Shown here piece after piece: positions 52,542 to 61,326 of a stretch of DNA of 64,000 nt. Position 1 is the first letter of the stretch; each line of letters starts with the position of its first letter. A program made the position numbers and the translations under genes. The notes beneath the pieces were generated by a model, which was given only the letters and a program-made list of their open reading frames with translations, did no database searches and was not told the origin of the DNA. The DNA comes from a bacterium (GTDB lineage: Bacteria; Joyebacterota; Joyebacteria; Joyebacterales; Joyebacteraceae): positions 19,266 to 83,265 of the forward strand of contig JAPEKQ010000011.1 of NCBI GenBank assembly GCA_029990205.1, in the 5' to 3' direction.

Positions 52542-52570
52542 AGTATATACCCCTATGGGGTATATGGCAA
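52542..52570 (-). promoter_or_regulatory. csoR promoter with CsoR operator filling the spacer
   Basis: Minus strand: TTGCCA (52570-52565), 17-bp spacer, TATACT (52547-52542). The 21-bp perfect palindrome ATATACCCC-TAT-GGGGTATAT (52545-52565) fills the spacer and overlaps both elements. It fits the CsoR-type operator pattern TACCC...GGGTA. Copper binding would release the repressor and open the operon. Confidence 0.85.
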
Positions 52571-52648
52571 GGTCAAAATGACGACCAATCACCGAGTGTC
52601 GTGAGGCGTTCGCTGCATCAGTGAGCTATCTCCAAGCGCCACCATGGC

Positions 52649-52678
52649 TTGACGATGAGCGAACCGGTCATCTACGAT
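52649..52678 (+). promoter_or_regulatory. possible promoter of the Kelch lipoprotein gene
   Basis: TTGACG (52649-52654), 18-bp spacer, TACGAT (52673-52678). Moderate match, about 120 nt before the chosen ATG. Confidence 0.35.
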
Positions 52679-52801
52679 GGCGGGCACGAGATGACCACGC
52701 TGCGGACGACCGTCAGCGCGGCGACGAAGAAGGTATCCGAGCTGCTGCGTGGTGCGCGGCCGCGGGAGCCTACGAAGCGGACCGAGACGGGAGGTCGAGT
52801 G

Positions 52802-53731
52802 ATGCGAGCACGTGCGGTGATCATCGGGATCATGCTCACGGCGGTGGCAGTCTCCATGCTGGTCGGGTGCAGCTCCACGACATCGCCCTCCGACATCCTC
52901 GCGTGGTTCGTCGGAGCGTCGTGGGTGAGCGGGGCGGACTTCACGTCCGGCAGCACGCGCGGCGCGTCGCTCGTCTGGGACGGCGACGACTCGCTCTTCA
53001 CATGCAACGGCCACGTCTCCGGCGGCACCGACGAGCTCTGGCGCTACGACATCTCCACGGACACCTGGACGCAGCTCGGGACACCCAGCATCAGTGTGTT
53101 CTGGTCGACCTGTTTCGCGTGGACCGGCGGAGACGAGATGTACGTCGCGTACGGGAACGGGACGTCCGGCTTCTGGCGCTACACGATCTCGACCGACGAT
53201 TGGACTCAGGTGGAGTCGTTCCCGGAGTCCGGAGTCCGACGGATGGGTCATTCGCTCGTCTGGCCGGGGTCGGGCGATTACGTCTATCTGGCGAAGGGTG
53301 ACGACAGCGACATCTTCGCGCGGTACGACACCGGCGCGGATGCATGGGAGTACCTCGCCGCCATCCCGCAGACGATGGGCAACGGCACGCAGATCTCGTG
53401 GGGCGGAGGTGAGAGCATCTTCGCGGCGGCGGATCAGCAGGACTTCTTCGAGTATGACATCGCGACCGACACGTGGGAGACCCGGGCCGCCCTCCCGGAG
53501 ACGCTCCATCACGGAGCGTGGATGTGCTACGACCACGACGAGTCGCTGTTCCTCGCGAGGGGCGACTCGACGGACACGCTCTGGCGATACGACATCCCCG
53601 GCGACAGCTGGGAGGAGATGACGGACATCCCGCTTGCGGTGCAGGCGGGCGGCACGATGGTCAGCGACGGCGGAGCGGTCTACCTCCTTCCCGGCGGCGC
53701 GTCGACCGACTTCTGGATCTTCAAGCCGTAG
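52802..53731 (+). CDS. Kelch-repeat beta-propeller lipoprotein
   Basis: 309 residues from ATG 52802, seven bases after GGAGG. The frame is open from 52649, but the upstream residues lack a signal. The lipoprotein signal ends MLVGCSS. At least five Kelch-type blades follow, each with a double Gly and the closing pattern RYDISTDTWTQLG, RYTISTDDWTQV, RYDTGADAWEYL, EYDIATDTWETR and RYDIPGDSWEEM. One propeller would be complete with six or so blades. Such lipoproteins usually act as binding scaffolds on the outer membrane. Next to it lie two sulfatase-fold lipoprotein genes in the same direction. Confidence 0.85.
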   Translation: MRARAVIIGIMLTAVAVSMLVGCSSTTSPSDILAWFVGASWVSGADFTSGSTRGASLVWDGDDSLFTCNGHVSGGTDELWRYDISTDTWTQLGTPSISVFWSTCFAWTGGDEMYVAYGNGTSGFWRYTISTDDWTQVESFPESGVRRMGHSLVWPGSGDYVYLAKGDDSDIFARYDTGADAWEYLAAIPQTMGNGTQISWGGGESIFAAADQQDFFEYDIATDTWETRAALPETLHHGAWMCYDHDESLFLARGDSTDTLWRYDIPGDSWEEMTDIPLAVQAGGTMVSDGGAVYLLPGGASTDFWIFKP

Positions 53732-53766
53732 CCGCGTCCGCACGACGGATGAGCAACGGGGGGGAC

Positions 53767-55104
53767 ATGCGACCACGAGTGATCATTCTACTGGCGCTCG
53801 CAGCCGCGGCGGTGACGCTGGCGGTCTGCTCGTGCGCTCCCGCTCCGTCCGGTCCCCCGAACATCGTGCTCATCGTGATCGACACGCTGCGGCCGGACCA
53901 CCTCCCGTTTCACGGCTACGACCGGAACACGACGCCGTTCCTCGCGACGATGGCGGAGGAGGGGGTCGTGTTCGAGCGTGCCCACTCGACGTCGTCGTGG
54001 ACCGCGCCGGCGATGGCGTCGATGCTCACATCGCTCCACCCGGTCCAGCACGGCGTGCTGTCGGGGCTCGTGGCGGTCCGCACCCAGCAGCGGGATGATC
54101 CGACCGTGACGCTCAACCGCATCCCGGAGGGGGTCGCCACGGCGGCGGAGGTCCTTCGGGACGGCGGGTACAGCACGTGGGGCGTCGCCGACAACCTCAA
54201 CATCTGCGCCGATCTCGGGTTCGAGCAGGGGTTCCAGCACTTCCGGATGACCAGCGACGAGGGCGCCGCGACTGTCAACGCGACCATCAGGGGCTGGGCT
54301 CACCGGCTCACCGATGAGACGCCGTACTTCCTCTACGTTCACTACATGGACCCGCACCGGCCGTACAGAAAGCGCGCGCCGTGGTACGCGCCGATGGAGG
54401 GAGAGCTGCTCGACTCGATCTCCGCGTACGACAGCGAGATCAGCTACGTCGATCAGAAGATCGAGGAGCTTCGCCAGCTGCTCGGTTGGGACGAGAACAC
54501 GCTCGTCATCATCACCTCGGACCACGGCGAGGAGTTCCTCGACCACGGTGGCTGGGACCACGGCCGGACGCTCTACGCCGAGGTCGTCGACGTCCCGCTT
54601 CTCGTGTGGATGTCGCCGGACCTCGCGCCGGGCGACGGCGGGGAACCGGCGGCTCGGCTGGGACGCCGGATCGCGGAGCCCGTCTCGGTGCTCGACATCC
54701 TTCCGACGATGCGGGAGGCGGCCGGGCTCCCACGGGCCGACGCCGAGCAGGGGCTGAGCCTGCTGCCCACCGTCGACGGCCGGGGAGAGGCGCCGACCGG
54801 GCGCGTGTTCCGCGCCGACCTCCGCAGTCCGCCCTGGTTCGGGAGCCTCACGCTCCACTCCGTGACACGCGACGGGCAGAAGTACATCCTCACCCTCCCC
54901 GACGGGGAGGAGCTCTACGACCTGACACGTGACCCCGACGAACGGGAGTCTCTCGTCGGCACGAGGCGGGACGCCGTGCGCGAGTTCCGGGGCGAGGTCA
55001 GCGCGTTCCTGGCTGACGTCGAGCGGTACGGTGCCGGCTCGGTCGATATCGAACTCGACGAGGCGACGCGCGAGCAGCTCGAGTCACTCGGGTACATGCA
55101 GTAG
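53767..55104 (+). CDS. lipoprotein sulfatase-fold enzyme with Thr at the nucleophile position
   Basis: 445 residues from ATG 53767 (ATG 53749 is an alternative). A lipoprotein-like signal ends VCSCAPAP. The core has the metal Asp in VLIVIDTLRPDHL, and TSDHGEEFLDHGGWDHGR with the metal Asp-His pair. The site equivalent to the sulfatase Cys/Ser reads T79-A-P-A-M, so formylglycine cannot form. The C-terminus is ESLGYMQ. It is a paralogue of the genes at 37035 and 55113, and the next gene follows after 8 bp. Likely substrates are phospho- or alkyl-phosphate groups of envelope glycans (inference). Confidence 0.87.
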   Translation: MRPRVIILLALAAAAVTLAVCSCAPAPSGPPNIVLIVIDTLRPDHLPFHGYDRNTTPFLATMAEEGVVFERAHSTSSWTAPAMASMLTSLHPVQHGVLSGLVAVRTQQRDDPTVTLNRIPEGVATAAEVLRDGGYSTWGVADNLNICADLGFEQGFQHFRMTSDEGAATVNATIRGWAHRLTDETPYFLYVHYMDPHRPYRKRAPWYAPMEGELLDSISAYDSEISYVDQKIEELRQLLGWDENTLVIITSDHGEEFLDHGGWDHGRTLYAEVVDVPLLVWMSPDLAPGDGGEPAARLGRRIAEPVSVLDILPTMREAAGLPRADAEQGLSLLPTVDGRGEAPTGRVFRADLRSPPWFGSLTLHSVTRDGQKYILTLPDGEELYDLTRDPDERESLVGTRRDAVREFRGEVSAFLADVERYGAGSVDIELDEATREQLESLGYMQ

Positions 55105-55112
55105 GAGGACGC

Positions 55113-56645
55113 ATGAGGGACCGATCGGGGAGAGCGCCGGACCGCCGGTCCGCGCGCGGAGGCGGGGCGGCGCCGCGCGCCGCGCGCTTCATCGTTTCGT
55201 GCGTTCTCGCGGGCGCCGTCTTCCTTCTGGCGACCTGCGCGTCTCCGCCTCCCGAGATCCGGGGGGCCTCGCACGTTGTCTTCATCTCGCTCGACACGGC
55301 CCGGGCCGATCACTTCGGGTTCATGGGGAGCGAGACCGTGCTCACCCCGCGTCTCGACGCGTTCGCCGCCGAATCGGTCGTGTTCGAGGACTACATGACC
55401 GTGGCGCCCACGACGCTCGCGTCGCACACCACGCTCATGACGGGCAAGTATCCACATCACCACGGCACGCCCCGCAACGGGTTCCTCGTCAACCAGAGGA
55501 ACGAGATGCTCGCCGAGACGCTGCGCGAGGCAACGTTCCACACCACCGGGTTCGCCGGATCGTTCGCCCTCGACAGCCGGTTCGGTTTCTCGCAGGGGTT
55601 CGACCACTACGATGAGGACTGGGACATCCTCGTGACACCGGGCGGTGCCGACCAGAATCAGCGACTGGCCGCCCAGGTCACCGACGCGGCGCTCGCGTAT
55701 CTCGATGAGGCCGGGATCCCGGAACACCTGTTCCTCTTCGCGCACTACTTCGACCCGCACGCGCCGTACACGGCGCCGCCACCGTACGACACGATGTACG
55801 ACCCGGCCGGCTGGGGCGACATCCCCGCGATCCCGGCGGTGAAGCGGGACCCGCGGCTTTCCGATGCGGAGCGCGCCGAACTCGCGCGACGTCTCGAGCT
55901 CCAGTACGCGTCCGAGATCTCCTACACCGACGAGCACGTCGGCCGGCTGCTTGAGGGACTCGCCGCCCGCGGCATCCTTGACGACGCGATCGTCGTCGTG
56001 ACCTCGGACCACGGCGAATGCATGTGGGAGCACGGGGAGGAGTTCGACCACGGCAGGACGGTCTACCAGGCAACGATGCACGCGCTCTGCGTCGTGCGTC
56101 TTCCCCGCGCGGAGCTTGGCGGGACACGGGTCGGCGCCGTTGTGGCGAGCATCGATGTGCTTCCCACCGTCCTCGGGTTCCTCGGCCTCGACGCTCCCGC
56201 GGACGTTGACGGCGAGGCGCTGGAGCTCAGGCGTGAAGCGCTGGCGTCGCTCGACTCGCTCGTCCGGTTCGGTGAGGCGACGAAGCCGGGCACTGATGTC
56301 GAGACCGATGAGAGATGGTACAATCTTCGGAAGTCCCGATGTGTCCGCGACGGCCGGCACAAGTACATCGAGACGCCGTACGTCTGGACGTCCGAGCTGT
56401 ATGATCTCGAGAACGACGCTTCCGAGACCGACGATCTGCTCTCGGCGGAGAGGGCGGGCGTATCAGGGGACAGCGCCGGCGACTCCCCGAGGCTGTCGCG
56501 AGGCGAACTCGAGAGCCTCCATGTTCGACTCGGACGAGAGCTCACGGCGTGGACCGAATCGGCAGAGCCCCTTCCGTCGCACTTCGACTCGTCCCAGAAG
56601 GATGAGACCGTCGAGCGACTGAGGAGCCTCGGGTATCTCCAGTAG
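55113..56645 (+). CDS. sulfatase-fold enzyme with Thr at the nucleophile position (third copy)
   Basis: 510 residues, ATG 55113 behind GGAGGACG. A basic N-terminus and hydrophobic segment (about 25-45) end in ATCAS, a possible lipobox. The first metal site is VVFISLDTARADHF; the second is TSDHGECMWEHGEEFDHGR. The nucleophile position reads T101-L-A-S-H within TTLMTGKYPHHHG. FDPHAPYTAPPPYD matches the substrate loop of the family. It ends RSLGYLQ. It is coupled to the preceding paralogue, so the pair probably act on linked substrates or different positions of one glycan (inference). Confidence 0.87.
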   Translation: MRDRSGRAPDRRSARGGGAAPRAARFIVSCVLAGAVFLLATCASPPPEIRGASHVVFISLDTARADHFGFMGSETVLTPRLDAFAAESVVFEDYMTVAPTTLASHTTLMTGKYPHHHGTPRNGFLVNQRNEMLAETLREATFHTTGFAGSFALDSRFGFSQGFDHYDEDWDILVTPGGADQNQRLAAQVTDAALAYLDEAGIPEHLFLFAHYFDPHAPYTAPPPYDTMYDPAGWGDIPAIPAVKRDPRLSDAERAELARRLELQYASEISYTDEHVGRLLEGLAARGILDDAIVVVTSDHGECMWEHGEEFDHGRTVYQATMHALCVVRLPRAELGGTRVGAVVASIDVLPTVLGFLGLDAPADVDGEALELRREALASLDSLVRFGEATKPGTDVETDERWYNLRKSRCVRDGRHKYIETPYVWTSELYDLENDASETDDLLSAERAGVSGDSAGDSPRLSRGELESLHVRLGRELTAWTESAEPLPSHFDSSQKDETVERLRSLGYLQ

Positions 56646-56723
56646 TCGCGTGGACATGCGCACGACGCGCGGGCAAGAGAGACGGGCGGCCGGGGTCCGG
56701 TCGACAGGCAAGGGACGGAGTAC

Positions 56724-58151
56724 ATGAGCGGCACCGGACATCTTGACGGCAACAGCCTGCGCGACCAGTACGCGGGTTTCCTGAGCGCGTGTCCTGACTA
56801 CGCGGCGACGCTCCCGCTCGACACGGTGCGGGCCACCGAGTTCTCCCGTCTCGACCGCCTCGGCCACGTCTACCTCGACTACACCGGCGGCGGGCTCTAC
56901 GCGGAGTCTCAGATCCGCGATCAGATGTCGTTTCTGCTCGGCACCGTTCTCGGCAACCCGCACTCGTCCAACCCGACGTCTTCGACGAGCGATGAGCTCG
57001 TCGAGCGCTGCCGCAGCCGCATCCTCCGGTTCTTCAACGCGCCGGAGAATGAGTACGTCGCGATCTTCACGGGCAACGCCAGTCAGGCGCTCAAGCTCGT
57101 GGGGGAGGCGTACCCGTTCTCACCCGACAGCCATCTGCTGCTGACATTCGACAACCACAACTCGGCGAACGGCCTGAGGGAGTACGCGCGCGAGAAGGGG
57201 ACGACGACGTGCTACCTGCCGATCGTCCCTCCTGATCTTCGGATCGCCGAGGGCGCCATCACATCGTGCATGTGCCAGCGGGACGGCGACCACGACAAGC
57301 TGTTCGTCTATCCCGCGCAGTCGAACTTCTCGGGCGTTCAGCACCCGCTCGAGTGGGTCGACCTCGCGCACGAGCGCGGCTGGGATGTCGTGCTCGATGC
57401 GGCCGCGTTCGTGCCGACGAACCGGCTCGACATCGCGCGCTGGCGACCCGAGTACGTACCGGTCTCGTTCTACAAGATGTTCGGCTATCCGACGGGCATC
57501 GGCGCGCTCATCGCGCGCCGCGACGCGCTGGAGAAGCTCAGACGTCCATGGTTCGCGGGCGGCACGATCACCGTGGCCTCGGTCCAGGCCGACCAGTACT
57601 TCCTGCACACGGGACCGGCGGGGTTCGAGGACGGCACGCTCAACTACGCGTGCCTCCCCGCGGTCGAGCGCGGCCTCGACTTCCTGGACTCCGTGGGGAT
57701 GGAGACGATCCACACCCGCGTGTCGTGTCTCTCCGGTTGGCTTCTCGATGAGATGACGGGTCTTGAGCATGGCAACGGCGCGCCGCTCGTCCGGATCTAC
57801 GGTCCGGCGGACAACGGGTGTCGCGGCGGCACGATCGCGTTCAACGTCTACGATCCCGCCGGCGAAGCGGTCGATCACCTCGAGGTCGAGCGGCGGGCGA
57901 ACACCTGGAACATCTCGCTGAGGACAGGGTGCTTCTGCAATCCCGGGGCGGGGGAGATGGCGCTCGGGATCACGAAGGATGAGATCGTCACGTGCTTCAC
58001 GCAGGCCGACTCGCGCATGACCTTCAATGAGTTCCGGCAGTGCATCGACGAGAAGAGCACGGGAGCGGTCCGCATCTCGCTCGGCGTCGCGTCGAACTTC
58101 GCCGACGCGGCCGCCTTCATTCAGTTCATGAAGACGTTCCGGGAGACGTAG
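56724..58151 (+). CDS. class V PLP enzyme, molybdenum-cofactor-sulfurase / cysteine-desulfurase-like
   Basis: 475 residues from ATG 56724. Fold-type I core: GHVYLDYTGGGLYAESQ, NPHSSNPTSS, FTGNASQALKLVGEAYPF, and the PLP lysine K251 in SFYKMFGYPTGIGALIAR. The C-terminal GCFCNPGAGEMALG matches the Cys-containing lobe of the Mocos/HMCS N-terminal domain. A MOSC domain is absent, so the protein is a stand-alone aminotransferase-V half. It may sulfurate a cofactor or donate sulfur; the substrate is not shown by context. It follows the sulfatase-fold pair by 78 bp and may share their transcript. Confidence 0.85.
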   Translation: MSGTGHLDGNSLRDQYAGFLSACPDYAATLPLDTVRATEFSRLDRLGHVYLDYTGGGLYAESQIRDQMSFLLGTVLGNPHSSNPTSSTSDELVERCRSRILRFFNAPENEYVAIFTGNASQALKLVGEAYPFSPDSHLLLTFDNHNSANGLREYAREKGTTTCYLPIVPPDLRIAEGAITSCMCQRDGDHDKLFVYPAQSNFSGVQHPLEWVDLAHERGWDVVLDAAAFVPTNRLDIARWRPEYVPVSFYKMFGYPTGIGALIARRDALEKLRRPWFAGGTITVASVQADQYFLHTGPAGFEDGTLNYACLPAVERGLDFLDSVGMETIHTRVSCLSGWLLDEMTGLEHGNGAPLVRIYGPADNGCRGGTIAFNVYDPAGEAVDHLEVERRANTWNISLRTGCFCNPGAGEMALGITKDEIVTCFTQADSRMTFNEFRQCIDEKSTGAVRISLGVASNFADAAAFIQFMKTFRET

Positions 58152-58190
58152 GGCCTCTCAGAACGTCGTTGGTTCGACCACCCATGTGTC

Positions 58191-58218
58191 GACGCCCGCC
58201 GGTCTCCCGGCGGGCGTC
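58191..58218. terminator. hairpin between convergent genes
   Basis: Perfect 12-bp stem GACGCCCGCCGG (58191-58202) / CCGGCGGGCGTC (58207-58218), TCTC loop. It could serve both converging transcripts. Confidence 0.65.
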
Positions 58219-58312
58219 TCGTATCCAGGCTCCTGCCGGAGCCGGTTTCCACATGGACCGCGCTGAGGTCGACCTTCGCTCCGGCCGCCTGGAGGGCGGG
58301 TCCTCACTCGCG

Positions 58313-60946
58313 CTACTTGACCAGACTGATCTTCGCGGTCTCGCGCTCTCCGTCCGCCTCGAGCAGGAGGAAGTAGACACCGCTTCCGAGCGGCGTTCCG
58401 TCCTGACCGCGGCCGTCCCACGCGACCGTGTGACTGCCCGCGATGCGCCGTGAGTCCGTGAGCGTGCGAACCTCTCGTCCGGCGATGTCGTGGACCGTCA
58501 GTCGGACGGAGGCGGGGCGCGTCAGCGTGAAGTGAACGGCCGTGACCGGATTGAACGGGTTCGGGCTGCCGCCGAGGTCCGAGATGATCTTCCCGTGCAT
58601 CGCCGGCTCCTCGACGCCCGTGACCAGGTCGAGGTCGATCGAGTGCATCGAGCGGCCGTGCGTCCCGGCGACCAGCATGCGGGTCGGCTGGTGGATCTTG
58701 ATGTCGTGGACCGGCACCGGCGGGAGACCCGAGCCAAGGATGTCCCACGTCTGCCCCTCGTCACGCGAGTAGTAGCACCCGAGGTCGGTCCCCACGTAGA
58801 GGAACTCCGGCATGTCGGGGTCGATCGCGATCACCGTGACCGGCGCGTCCGGGAGTCCCGCGTCGATCGCCGTCCACGTGGCCCCCGCGTCGTCGGTCCG
58901 GTAGACGCGCGCGATCTGCTCGTCCCAGCGCATGCCCGAGAACGTGACGTAGGCGGTCGAGCTGTCCGTCGGGTGGATGGCCACGCGCGTCACCCACCGG
59001 TTCGGCAGACTGGCGCTGACGTCGGTCCAGCCGAGCGTCCCGCCGCTGCTGGTCATCCACACGTGCGAGTCGTCGGTCCCCGCCCAAATGACGTTCGGGT
59101 TCGACGGGGCCACCGCGATCGTCGTGACCGTCCCGTAGCTCGCGCCCGGCGAGCCGTCGGTGAGGTCGGGGCTGATCGGGTTCCACGAGTCCGCGCCGTT
59201 GGTCGTGCGGTAGAGACGGTAGGTTCCGAGGTAGAGCGTTTCGTTGTCGCTCGGGTCCATCACCACCGGCATGGACCAGTTCGTCCGTTCGTCCTCGACG
59301 CCGGAGAGACCCCAGTACCAGTTGTAGCCGAAGTCGGTGGACTTGTAGAGGTTGCCCCACTGGTATTCGGCGTAGATGACGTCCGAGTCGGTGGGGTCGA
59401 CGATCGTGTAGAACCCGTCGCCGCCGAAGATGGCTTCCCAGTCGTCAATACCGCCGGTGGCCGTACGGAGCGTCCCATTGTCCTGGGTGCCGCCGTAGAG
59501 CCGCGACGGCTCGAGGTAGTCGATCCCGATGGCGTAGAACTGGTTCGTCGGCTGGTCATAGAGCTTCGTCCAGGTGGATCCGGAGCTGCTGGAGAAGTAG
59601 ATGCCGCCGTCGTTCCCCTCGTAGATGTGCGTCGGGTTCGACGGGTCAAACACCATCGCGTGGTGATCGACGTGGTTCGACGAGCCCACCTCGGTCCAGC
59701 TCGCGCCGCCGTTGATCGACCGATAGAAGGGGACGCCCATCGCGAACACGCGGTCCGGATCGTTCGGGTCCACGCGGATCTGACCGAAGTACCAGCCGAA
59801 CGAGCTGGTGAGGTTCGAGAGCGCGCCGTCGTTGGTCTGAGTCCAGCTCGCCCCGTAGTCCGTGCTCTTGTAGACCCCCATGAAATACCCGGGGTGGTCG
59901 CAGTACATCGCGTAGATCACGCCGGGGTCCGAGGCGCAGACGCTGACGCCGATCCTGCCGACATCGGCGCCGGACGGCAGACCGTTGGTCAGCTCGACCC
60001 AGGTATCACCGCCGTCCGTCGACTTGTGGATTCCGCTCGTCCAGCCGCCGGACCGCCTCGAGTTGAGGCGCCGCACGCGCTCCCACATCGCGGCGTAGAG
60101 CGTGTCGGGTCGCGCGGGGTCGTAGGCGAGGTCGATGGCGGACGTCGAGTCCGAGACCGAGAGCACCTGCTCCCAGGACGTTCCTCCGTCCTCCGTCCGG
60201 TAGACGCCGCGGTCCGGGCTGGTGCCGAACAGGACGCCGGCCGCCGCGACCCAGATGCGATCCGCGTCATGCGGGTCGACGAGCACGCGGCCGATGTACC
60301 GGGTCTCGTCCAGACCAAGGTGCTCCCAGGTCGAACCCGCGTCGGTCGACCGGAAGACGCCCATGCCCGACCAGCTGAAGCTGGAGGAGTTGGCCTCGCC
60401 CGTGCCGACGTAGATCGTGTTGGGGTCCTGCGGGTCGAGCGCGATGGCGCCGATCGACTGGACCGGCTGGTCATCGAAGATCGGGTCCCAGCTCGCGCCC
60501 GCGTCGGTGGACTTGAACACGCCGCCGCTGGCCATCGCCGCGTAGATGATGTTCGGGTTCGTCGGGTGAATGGCGAGGTCCGTGACCCTCGCGCCGATGT
60601 TCGAGGGGCCGCGCTTCTGCCACGAGGTCCTGCTCTCACCGCGCGCCCCGATCCGGCGCGCCTGGACGTCGAGCGTCGCCTCGCGGATCTCCTCGTGGTT
60701 GAGCCGGCCGTACGGGTACGCGCGCTGTGCGTGCGCCCAGTCGTTCGGGAGGCAGCCGGGCTCGTACGGCGTGCCGGCCGCGGCCATCTCGGCCTTGAGC
60801 TCCGCCTTCTCCGCCTTGATGCGCGTAGCGACCTCAGCGGCGGTGAACGTCTCCGCCTGCGGCGTGGCCGCGAGGAACTGCGTTACCCCGAAGACGACGG
60901 CCGCGAGTGCGAGCGTCGCGATGATGATGATCCTGGTTCCGGACAT
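58313..60946 (-). CDS. secreted sortilin/BNR-type beta-propeller protein with T9SS-type C-terminal domain
   Basis: 877 residues from ATG 60946 behind GAAGGGAG; an upstream frame to 61030 is rejected. A signal/anchor helix (about 1-28) is followed by a helical acidic stretch and then about twelve Asp-box-type repeats (STDAGASWDP, STDAGSTWEHL, TEDGGTSWEQV, SRDEGQTWDIL and others), enough for two propellers as in VPS10/sortilin-like and xyloglucanase-like proteins. The end is a FlgD-like Ig fold beginning GGSPNPFNPVTAVHFTL and closing KISLVK. No catalytic Asp pair of GH74 was recognised, so binding rather than hydrolysis is possible. Confidence 0.88.
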   Translation of the reverse strand: MSGTRIIIIATLALAAVVFGVTQFLAATPQAETFTAAEVATRIKAEKAELKAEMAAAGTPYEPGCLPNDWAHAQRAYPYGRLNHEEIREATLDVQARRIGARGESRTSWQKRGPSNIGARVTDLAIHPTNPNIIYAAMASGGVFKSTDAGASWDPIFDDQPVQSIGAIALDPQDPNTIYVGTGEANSSSFSWSGMGVFRSTDAGSTWEHLGLDETRYIGRVLVDPHDADRIWVAAAGVLFGTSPDRGVYRTEDGGTSWEQVLSVSDSTSAIDLAYDPARPDTLYAAMWERVRRLNSRRSGGWTSGIHKSTDGGDTWVELTNGLPSGADVGRIGVSVCASDPGVIYAMYCDHPGYFMGVYKSTDYGASWTQTNDGALSNLTSSFGWYFGQIRVDPNDPDRVFAMGVPFYRSINGGASWTEVGSSNHVDHHAMVFDPSNPTHIYEGNDGGIYFSSSSGSTWTKLYDQPTNQFYAIGIDYLEPSRLYGGTQDNGTLRTATGGIDDWEAIFGGDGFYTIVDPTDSDVIYAEYQWGNLYKSTDFGYNWYWGLSGVEDERTNWSMPVVMDPSDNETLYLGTYRLYRTTNGADSWNPISPDLTDGSPGASYGTVTTIAVAPSNPNVIWAGTDDSHVWMTSSGGTLGWTDVSASLPNRWVTRVAIHPTDSSTAYVTFSGMRWDEQIARVYRTDDAGATWTAIDAGLPDAPVTVIAIDPDMPEFLYVGTDLGCYYSRDEGQTWDILGSGLPPVPVHDIKIHQPTRMLVAGTHGRSMHSIDLDLVTGVEEPAMHGKIISDLGGSPNPFNPVTAVHFTLTRPASVRLTVHDIAGREVRTLTDSRRIAGSHTVAWDGRGQDGTPLGSGVYFLLLEADGERETAKISLVK

Positions 60947-61120
60947 GAAACGGGCTCCCTTCGGCGAGTGCCGCAAGTCGGGACACCGGCGCGGGTCACC
61001 GCGCGGGTCCCCTCGTGTCACAAATCGCATATCATACTCATTCTAGCAGGATTCGTGCGCATGACGAGCACTGCCTCTGTATGAACCGGTCCCGCGAGTC
61101 GCCGCCTGCCCACCGTTTCC

Positions 61121-61149
61121 TTGAGATGACGCACACTCTGTGCTATAAT
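61121..61149 (+). promoter_or_regulatory. predicted distal promoter of the LVIVD-repeat gene
   Basis: TTGAGA (61121-61126), 17-bp spacer, perfect TATAAT (61144-61149). Confidence 0.55.
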
Positions 61150-61246
61150 CACAGGTCGTATACGGAGTTACGGCACCAAGTCCCGGTCACGAGCCGGGGA
61201 GCGGGAACCATGCGGATCCTCGCGCTGCGATGGCCGCGACGCCTAC

Positions 61247-61275
61247 TTGATTATTCACACGAATTGTGGTATTCT
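61247..61275 (+). promoter_or_regulatory. predicted proximal promoter of the LVIVD-repeat gene
   Basis: TTGATT (61247-61252), 17-bp spacer, TATTCT (61270-61275), with a predicted start near 61282, about 45 nt before the GTG start codon. Confidence 0.5.
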
Positions 61276-61326
61276 GGAAGAAGAGAGCCACTGACGACAG
61301 GTCCGTGACGAGGGAAGGAGTCCATC

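Larger units (their letters stand above)
60947..61326. other. divergent intergenic region between the two propeller genes
   Basis: 380 bp holding two plus-strand promoters (61121-61149 and 61247-61275). A short frame at 61210-61308 (32 residues from ATG) has no convincing ribosome site and overlaps the second promoter, so I do not call it a gene. The minus-strand promoter for the 60946 gene is probably near the TAGAAT/TATGAT sequences around 61030-61045, but no good -35 was found. Confidence 0.5.

Noticed and set aside
58490-61084. 864-codon plus-strand frame opposite the Asp-box propeller gene
   Set aside because: Val/Arg/Asp-rich shadow with no start context. The opposite strand has signal peptide, repeats and a T9SS domain.
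61210-61308. Short ORF (32 residues) upstream of the LVIVD gene
   Set aside because: It overlaps the proximal promoter, has no clear ribosome site and no leader-peptide codon bias I can recognise.
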